Shown in pieces: positions 58,751 to 64,000 of a stretch of DNA of 64,000 bases. Within the stretch, counting starts at the first letter, position 1. Each line of letters starts with the position of its first letter. The DNA is taken from assembly GCF_009674775.1 (NCBI RefSeq), contig NZ_WKKE01000001.1, positions 186,001-250,000 of the forward strand, in the 5' to 3' direction. The stretch comes from Flavobacterium sp. LC2016-23. GTDB taxonomy: Bacteria; Bacteroidota; Bacteroidia; Flavobacteriales; Flavobacteriaceae. The position numbers and the translations under genes were made by a program. The notes below the pieces were generated by a model. That model saw nothing but the letters and a program-made list of their open reading frames with translations. It did not search any database and was not told the origin of the DNA.

Positions 58751-60613
58751 CTATTTCAAAACACCTTCAACTGCCTGAACAGTGGTTGCGTGATAACCTG
58801 ATTTTGCTTTTTCGAAAATCTTTTTTGCCCAGTCTTTGCCCGGAGAGGTTTTTACCAATTCTTTATACAATGTCATTAAAGATCCTGTTCGGCTCGTTCC
58901 GATCATAAATTGTTCGATTGCAGGATAAGCAACGGTATAATGACTGCGGATGGAAGGTACAAACCACTGACGTTTGATGACGAAGTTTCCGCCTTTAGTG
59001 AAGTTGAATTCGGCATCAATTTCCGCCATTTCTTTCGGAGTTACATCTTCTGGCAGGTAATCTATGAAATGTTGTTTTTCTGTTGTCGATTTTATTTTCT
59101 GACTTAAACCTTTAACTCCGGTGGTTCTCCAGCTTTTCTGGATAGCATCTATTGCTGTGAAATCTTCAGAAACGGATGGGGTAATATTAGAAGGAACTCC
59201 TGGTTTGTAAATCCATTCGTCAGCTTTTATTTTATCAGCGAGAGCTTTATCGCCTTTAATGAGGTTTTCGTTCAGGTACTTGATAAAATCTTCTGTTGTG
59301 ATGGATTTGAACGCATGTGCGTCAAAATAATTTTTGATGAAAACATCGAATTTTTCTCGACCCACAGCAGCTTCTATTACTTTTAAGAAATTATATCCTT
59401 TTACATAAGGAATCTGGCTGATTCCATCGTCCGGATTTCTGTTGGTAAGGCTTACTTTTAGACGGGTATCCGGATTTGTAGCTCCGTACTCTTCTATGTT
59501 GTCATCCAGGTCTTTACGAGTCAGTACATCCTGCATTTTAGCCTCTTTTACGCCGAAAATTTCTTCTCCGATACGGTGTTCTACATAGGTTGTAAAGCCT
59601 TCGTTTAACCAAATGTCATCCCAGGTGGCATTAGTGACTAAGTTACCGCTCCAGCTGTGTCCTAGTTCATGTGCCAGTAAACTGGTCAGTGAGCGATCCC
59701 CGGCAATGACTCCCGGTGTTAAGAATGTCAGGTTTGGATTTTCCATTCCGCCGTAAGGGAAACTCGGGGGTAAAACCAATACATCATAACGTCCCCATCT
59801 GTAAGGGCCGTAAAGTTTTTCGGCAGCGACTACCATTTTTCCCAGTTCAGCAAATTCCCATGCCGCTTTCTTTAGTAAAGACGGTTCAGCATAAACTCCG
59901 GTTCTGTTGTCAATGGATTGAAATTCAATGTCACCAACCGCTATTGCCATTAAATAAGACGGGATTGCTTTGTCTTGTTTGAACGTGTAAACGCCTGTAT
60001 CGTTCTTTTGCTGCGGATTTACGGAGGCACTCATGACAGCCAGTAAATCTTTAGGAACCGTAACTTTTGCGTTATACGTAAAACGAACTCCCGGAGAATC
60101 CTGACACGGAATCCAGGTACGGGACCAGATGCTTTCTCCCTGAGAAAAAAGAAACGGTTTCTTTTTGTCTGCGGTTTGCTGCGGATTTAGCCATTGTAAT
60201 GCCACCGCATCTTTGGTTGTGCTATAATAAATATTGACTTTGGTCGTATTGGGTTCGATTGTGATATGGAGTGGTTTTCCGTGGAATTCAACTTCAGATC
60301 CAAGTTCGAATTTGGTTTCTTTCTCATCATCGCCCAAAGTGACTTTTGTAATGGTAAGTGTATTTTCGTCAAAAATGATTTCATTTCCTTTGCTGATATT
60401 GTCAATCAGCCAGGAAGCTTTTCCGGAAATGGTTTGCGTATTAAAATCAACTTTAATGTCAAGATCTAAATGTTTTACAACCGCTAAATCCGGCTTAGAG
60501 AAAGTGTGTTCGTCTGTAACGATTGTTGTTCCTTTATCTGTCTCTTTAGTAGTTTCTTTTTTCTGACAGGCCATTGCCGCCATAAATAAAGTGAGGAGAA
60601 ATATTTTTTTCAT
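58751..60613 (-). CDS. M1-family aminopeptidase lipoprotein (leukotriene A4 hydrolase-like)
   Basis: The 620-residue protein has a lipoprotein signal KIFLLTLFMAAMAC. The M1 exopeptidase motif PYGGMENPNL is at 288-292, and the zinc site HELGHSW at 315-319 with the third ligand E in WLNEGF. The C-terminal helical domain resembles LTA4 hydrolase. It probably cleaves N-terminal residues from peptides at the cell surface or periplasm. It stands between terminators. Confidence 0.93.
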   Translation of the reverse strand: MKKIFLLTLFMAAMACQKKETTKETDKGTTIVTDEHTFSKPDLAVVKHLDLDIKVDFNTQTISGKASWLIDNISKGNEIIFDENTLTITKVTLGDDEKETKFELGSEVEFHGKPLHITIEPNTTKVNIYYSTTKDAVALQWLNPQQTADKKKPFLFSQGESIWSRTWIPCQDSPGVRFTYNAKVTVPKDLLAVMSASVNPQQKNDTGVYTFKQDKAIPSYLMAIAVGDIEFQSIDNRTGVYAEPSLLKKAAWEFAELGKMVVAAEKLYGPYRWGRYDVLVLPPSFPYGGMENPNLTFLTPGVIAGDRSLTSLLAHELGHSWSGNLVTNATWDDIWLNEGFTTYVEHRIGEEIFGVKEAKMQDVLTRKDLDDNIEEYGATNPDTRLKVSLTNRNPDDGISQIPYVKGYNFLKVIEAAVGREKFDVFIKNYFDAHAFKSITTEDFIKYLNENLIKGDKALADKIKADEWIYKPGVPSNITPSVSEDFTAIDAIQKSWRTTGVKGLSQKIKSTTEKQHFIDYLPEDVTPKEMAEIDAEFNFTKGGNFVIKRQWFVPSIRSHYTVAYPAIEQFMIGTSRTGSLMTLYKELVKTSPGKDWAKKIFEKAKSGYHATTVQAVEGVLK

Positions 60614-60650
60614 AGTTTAAAAGTTGAATGATGAATCTAAATTAAATAAA

Positions 60651-60682
60651 AAATCCCGTTTTGAAAGTTCAAAACGGGATTT
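60651..60682. terminator. Terminator after pdhC
   Basis: AAATCCCGTTTTGAA and TTCAAAACGGGATTT perfect arms with a 2-base centre. It lies 43 bases beyond the pdhC stop and 6 bases before the M1 gene leader region, and can stop minus-strand transcription. Confidence 0.85.
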
Positions 60683-60724
60683 TAATATAAATAACCTTCG
60701 GTTTCGCTCAGGCTGACATGGAAA

Positions 60725-62401
60725 TTATGCCAACATGGTTACCGGGCTTTCGATGTATTGTTTTAGTGTCTGTAAAAATTGAGCTCCGGTTGCACCGTCA
60801 ATTGTTCTGTGGTCACACGCTAATGATAACATCATGGTGTTTCCTACTACAATCTGACCGTTTTTAACCACTGGCTTCTCTACAATTGCACCTACAGAAA
60901 GGATTGCAGAATTTGGTTGGTTGATAATTGAATTGAATTCAGTAATACCAAACATTCCAAGGTTAGAAACTGTAAAAGTACTTCCTTCCATTTCCTGTGG
61001 TCCTAATTTTTTGTTTTTAGCTCTTCCGGCCAAATCTCTTACGGAAGCACCAATCTGAGATAAACTCATAGCATCTGTAAATTTCAGTACAGGCACTACC
61101 AATCCGTCTTCAACAGCTACAGCAACTCCAATATTTACGTGGTGGTTGATGATGATCGCATCTTCTTTCCACTGAGAGTTAATTTTTGGATGTTTTTTCA
61201 AGGCTAAAGCACAAGCTTTAATAACCATATCGTTAAAAGATACTTTTGTATCGGGAACTGTATTGATTGTCGCTCTTGCGGCCATTGCGTCATCCATACT
61301 TACTTCGATCACTAAGTTGTAGTGAGGTGCTGTAAATAAAGATTCTGCCAGACGTTTTGCGATGATTTTACGCATTTGGGAGTTTTTGATCTCTTCGGTG
61401 AAAACTTCTCCGGCAGGAACAAATACTTTTGGCGCAGCAGGTGCAGCAGTTTCCGCTTTTGGTGCAGCAGCAGTTGTGTTTGCAGCAGGTTGTCCCTGAG
61501 CAGCTGGAGTGAAGTTTTCGATATCGCTTTTTACGATACGTCCGTTTTCTCCTGAACCTTTAACCTGAGTTAATTGGATTCCTTTGTCAGAAGCAATTTT
61601 TTTAGCCAATGGTGAAGCTAAAATTCTTCCGCCATTTGAAGAAGTATCAGCTACAGTCTCAGTTGCTTTTTCAGCAGCAGGAGCTGCTTTTTCTTCAGCT
61701 GCTGGAGCACTTGCAGTGGCAGTTCCTCCGGCGGTATAATTGTCGGCAATTCCTGAAATGTCAGTTCCGGCAGGCCCGATGATCGCTAATAAGCTGTCAA
61801 CAGGTGCTGTATTTCCTTCCTGAATTCCGATGTATAATAATGTTCCAGCATTGAAAGACTCAAACTCCATAGTCGCTTTGTCTGTTTCAATTTCAGCTAA
61901 AATATCACCTTCTGCAACAGCATCACCTTCTTTTTTCAGCCAGGTTGCTACAGTTCCTTCGGTCATTGTATCACTCAAACGTGGCATAGTTACAACTACA
62001 ACTCCTTTCGGTAATTCAGTTGCGGCTTTTGCAGCAGGAGCTTCCGTTTTTGTTTCTTCTGATTTTGCTTCAGCAGCTGGAGCAGCATCTGCTTTTGATC
62101 CCGAAGCTTCGGGACTGGCAGCAGGAGCGTCACCACCGGCTAAAAGAGCAGAAATGTCTTCTCCTTCGTTACCAATGATTGCTAATAAGGAATCAACCGG
62201 AGCAGTTTCTCCAGCCTGAATTCCGATATGCAAAAGAGTTCCTTCGTTAAAAGATTCGAACTCCATTGTAGCTTTATCTGTTTCAATTTCAGCAAGGATA
62301 TCACCTTCGCTGATTTTGTCGCCTACTTTTTTTAACCAGGTCGCTACCGTTCCTTCCGTCATAGTATCGCTCAAACGAGGCATTGTTACTTTTATCGCCA
62401 T
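60725..62401 (-). CDS. pdhC: Pyruvate dehydrogenase E2, dihydrolipoamide acetyltransferase
   Basis: The 558-residue protein has two lipoyl domains with ETDKATMEFES lysines (K43 and an equivalent near 175), Ala/Pro/Glu-rich hinge linkers, an E3/E1 binding domain (RILASPLAKKIASDKGIQ..KGSGENGRIVKSDIENF, ~265-300) and the C-terminal acetyltransferase core ending in SLACDHRTIDGATGAQFLQT with the catalytic histidine. It transfers acetyl from TPP-bound E1 to CoA. The pdhA gene is 8 bases upstream; the E1-beta gene is not in the window. Confidence 0.95.
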   Translation of the reverse strand: MAIKVTMPRLSDTMTEGTVATWLKKVGDKISEGDILAEIETDKATMEFESFNEGTLLHIGIQAGETAPVDSLLAIIGNEGEDISALLAGGDAPAASPEASGSKADAAPAAEAKSEETKTEAPAAKAATELPKGVVVVTMPRLSDTMTEGTVATWLKKEGDAVAEGDILAEIETDKATMEFESFNAGTLLYIGIQEGNTAPVDSLLAIIGPAGTDISGIADNYTAGGTATASAPAAEEKAAPAAEKATETVADTSSNGGRILASPLAKKIASDKGIQLTQVKGSGENGRIVKSDIENFTPAAQGQPAANTTAAAPKAETAAPAAPKVFVPAGEVFTEEIKNSQMRKIIAKRLAESLFTAPHYNLVIEVSMDDAMAARATINTVPDTKVSFNDMVIKACALALKKHPKINSQWKEDAIIINHHVNIGVAVAVEDGLVVPVLKFTDAMSLSQIGASVRDLAGRAKNKKLGPQEMEGSTFTVSNLGMFGITEFNSIINQPNSAILSVGAIVEKPVVKNGQIVVGNTMMLSLACDHRTIDGATGAQFLQTLKQYIESPVTMLA

Positions 62402-62408
62402 AATATTT

Positions 62409-63407
62409 TTATAGTTTATGAGGTGTGAATGGATAGTCTTCTTGTGCGTATACTACATCGTATAATTGTTGCAATTCTGGATATGGAGATTCTTCAGCGA
62501 ATTTCACACATTCTTCAACCAAATCTTTAACTCTTTGGTCAATTGCTTCAATTTCTTCTTCTGTAGCATATTTTTGATCCATAATTACATCTAAAACCTG
62601 AGTAATCGGGTCAATTTTTTTGTATTCTTCCACTTCTTCTTTCGAACGGTATAGTTGTGCATCAGACATCGAGTGTCCTCTGTAACGGTACGTTTTCATT
62701 TCAAGGAAAGTTGGTCCGTCTCCACGACGCGCTCTGTCAATAGCTTCAGTCATTGCTTCAGCCACTTTCACCGGGTTCATTCCGTCAACTGGTCCGCAAG
62801 GCATTTCGTATCCTAAACCAAGTTTCCAGATGTCAGTGTGATTGGCGGTTCTTTCTACAGAAGTTCCCATAGCATAACCGTTGTTTTCAACGATAAATAC
62901 AACAGGTAATTTCCATAACATAGCCATGTTGAAAGCTTCGTGTAAAGATCCTTGTCTTGCAGCTCCATCACCAAAATAAGTCATGGTAACTCCGCCAGTG
63001 TTGAAGTATTTATCAGCAAAAGCCAAACCAGCTCCTACCGGAATTTGTCCGCCTACGATTCCGTGTCCTCCGTAAAAACGGTGTTCTTTAGAGAAAATGT
63101 GCATAGAACCTCCCATACCTTTAGAAGTTCCTGTAGCTTTTCCTAAAAGCTCAGCCATTACACGTCTTGGATCAACTCCCATACCAATTGGCTGAACGTG
63201 GTTTCTGTAAGCAGTAATCATTTTATCTTTGGTCAGGTCCATAGCGTGCAAAGCACCCGCTAATACAGCTTCCTGTCCATTATATAAGTGTAGAAAACCT
63301 CTAACTTTTTGTTGAATGTATAATGCTGCAAGTTTGTCTTCAAACTTTCTCCAAAGCAGCATGTCTTCGTACCACTTTAAATATACTTCTTTTGTAACTT
63401 CTTTCAT
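62409..63407 (-). CDS. pdhA: Pyruvate dehydrogenase E1 component, alpha subunit
   Basis: The 332-residue protein begins at ATG 63407 (MKEVTKEVYLKWYEDMLLWR); a frame reaching 63509 adds 34 residues with no family support. The TPP-binding motif GDGAARQGSLHEAFNMAMLW..NNGYAMGT, the AYRNHVQPIGMG segment and the phosphorylation-loop-like YRYRGHSMSDAQLYR are present. It decarboxylates pyruvate together with a beta subunit located elsewhere. It precedes pdhC by 8 bases and is in the same transcript. Confidence 0.95.
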   Translation of the reverse strand: MKEVTKEVYLKWYEDMLLWRKFEDKLAALYIQQKVRGFLHLYNGQEAVLAGALHAMDLTKDKMITAYRNHVQPIGMGVDPRRVMAELLGKATGTSKGMGGSMHIFSKEHRFYGGHGIVGGQIPVGAGLAFADKYFNTGGVTMTYFGDGAARQGSLHEAFNMAMLWKLPVVFIVENNGYAMGTSVERTANHTDIWKLGLGYEMPCGPVDGMNPVKVAEAMTEAIDRARRGDGPTFLEMKTYRYRGHSMSDAQLYRSKEEVEEYKKIDPITQVLDVIMDQKYATEEEIEAIDQRVKDLVEECVKFAEESPYPELQQLYDVVYAQEDYPFTPHKL

Positions 63408-63564
63408 CTGAATTCTTTCTTTTGCTAAAGTTGTTTGTGTTATCAATTGTTGCCTATAACGCAAAATAGTTTCCTCCCACAAATTTGCGCCCGAAAGGTC
63501 GGGATGCAAAAATAAGACATTCCGTTTAAGAACTAAAATTTAAAAGCTACTTTTTGGCCTTTTT

Positions 63565-64000
63565 TTATAAGAACTTTTTATCGAACATAAAAGGCAGCAG
63601 ATTTTTTAGGGACGCAGATTTATAAATGTCACCAATTTCACCCATAAAATAGATTTCTATTGGGGTATCCTGTTTTATTTCATATTCTGCAATTGATTGT
63701 CTGCAAGACCCGCACGGTGGAATTGGCGCTTTGGTCTGGTTGGTATCAGAAGCTGCGGTAATGGCCATTTTTAGAATTTTGGCTTCAGGGTACTTGCTTC
63801 CTGCGTAAAAAATGGCAGTTCTTTCGGCGCACAATCCTGACGGATAAGCGGCATTTTCCTGATTTGAACCTGAAATTATTTCCCCGTTATCTAAAAGTAA
63901 AGCGGCTCCAACCTTGAATTGCGAATAGGGAGCATAAGCTTTTTTGCGAATTTCGACTGCTTCATTCATTAAATCCTGAACATCTTTCGGCAGTTCATTT
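63565..64000 (-). CDS. cdd: Cytidine deaminase, cut at the window end
   Basis: Deaminates cytidine and deoxycytidine to uridine. The visible part has AYAPYSQFKVGAALL, the zinc/proton site CAERTAIFYAG and PCGSCRQSI, and a C-terminal SASLKNLLPFMFDKKFL. The frame is open on the minus strand to the window edge (upstream residues NELPKDVQDL) and continues beyond 64000, so an ATG at 63969 is an internal methionine. Full length should be about 160 residues. Confidence 0.94.
   Translation of the reverse strand, partial: NELPKDVQDLMNEAVEIRKKAYAPYSQFKVGAALLLDNGEIISGSNQENAAYPSGLCAERTAIFYAGSKYPEAKILKMAITAASDTNQTKAPIPPCGSCRQSIAEYEIKQDTPIEIYFMGEIGDIYKSASLKNLLPFMFDKKFL

Noticed and set aside
63408..63509. 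N-terminal extension of pdhA
   Set aside because: It has no similarity to E1-alpha; the methionine at 63407 begins the conserved protein.
1..64000. CRISPR array, prophage, transposase or tRNA genes
   Set aside because: No regular direct-repeat array, no integrase or phage gene and no cloverleaf was found by reading the sequence; repeats seen are isolated hairpins.

Overview
The window is a chromosomal stretch of a low-GC, gliding-type Bacteroidota, almost certainly a Flavobacterium. The evidence is the gliding genes gldA, gldE and gldD, the split methionine synthase typical of the group, TAnnTTTG-type promoters, near absence of Shine-Dalgarno sequences, several TTG/GTG starts, and the repeat-rich intergenic sequence usual in this genus. 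I see no tRNA or rRNA gene, prophage, transposase or CRISPR array. Most genes are core metabolism, envelope and housekeeping genes, with a few accessory insertions.

Layout. 1-4.8 kb: a sulfite-reduction operon (siroheme sulfite reductase with a C-terminal HEPN-like domain, uroporphyrinogen-III methyltransferase, precorrin-2 dehydrogenase) followed by a ferredoxin-NADP reductase-like flavoprotein. 5.1-11.3 kb: a SAM-I riboswitch and the split cobalamin-dependent methionine synthase (homocysteine domain, then folate/B12/activation domains) and metF. Two accessory genes are wedged in: an NTF2-fold immunity-like lipoprotein and a four-helix-bundle (23S intervening-sequence-type) gene framed by inverted repeats. 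11.4-15 kb: methyltransferase, DAACS symporter, PLP decarboxylase. 15-18.2 kb: gldA, an outer-membrane barrel and an unknown secreted protein. 18.7-21.6 kb: cobalamin-independent metE, divergent from an Lrp/AsnC regulator. 21.9-26 kb: dGTPase, DUF3078 protein, dxs. 26.1-30.4 kb: tandem TonB-like paralogues, a Fic protein with a striking double palindrome over its promoter, tadA, an unknown 201-residue gene, and a displaced second copy of the tadA 3' end. 30.6-38.8 kb: alpha-2-macroglobulin lipoprotein plus PBP1C.

38.9-44.8 kb: RNase G, a 30-residue basic ribosomal-type protein, HU, then divergent mutY-ssb-gldE-gldD. 44.8-51 kb: HMA lipoprotein, EamA transporter, a pair of M16 peptidases (one lacking the zinc motif), rplU-rpmA. 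51-55 kb: a truncated secreted peptide, a gene split by an in-frame TAG, AsmA protein, miaE. 55.3-64 kb: glycosyltransferase, an AraC / NTF2 / AhpD-like operon, M1 aminopeptidase, pdhC, pdhA and a cytidine deaminase cut by the window end.

The left third is one physiological theme: sulfite to sulfide, then homocysteine to methionine by two routes (B12-dependent MetH under a SAM riboswitch; B12-independent MetE beside an AsnC-type regulator), with MetF supplying methyl-folate. The most unusual signals are the Fic operator array, the tadA-tail duplication bracketing an unknown gene, the twin inverted-repeat terminators behind two minus-strand genes, a shared TTCAGTA/TACTGAA palindrome near both methionine synthases, and related structured intergenic elements. 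No clear new multi-gene defence or biosynthetic system is visible.
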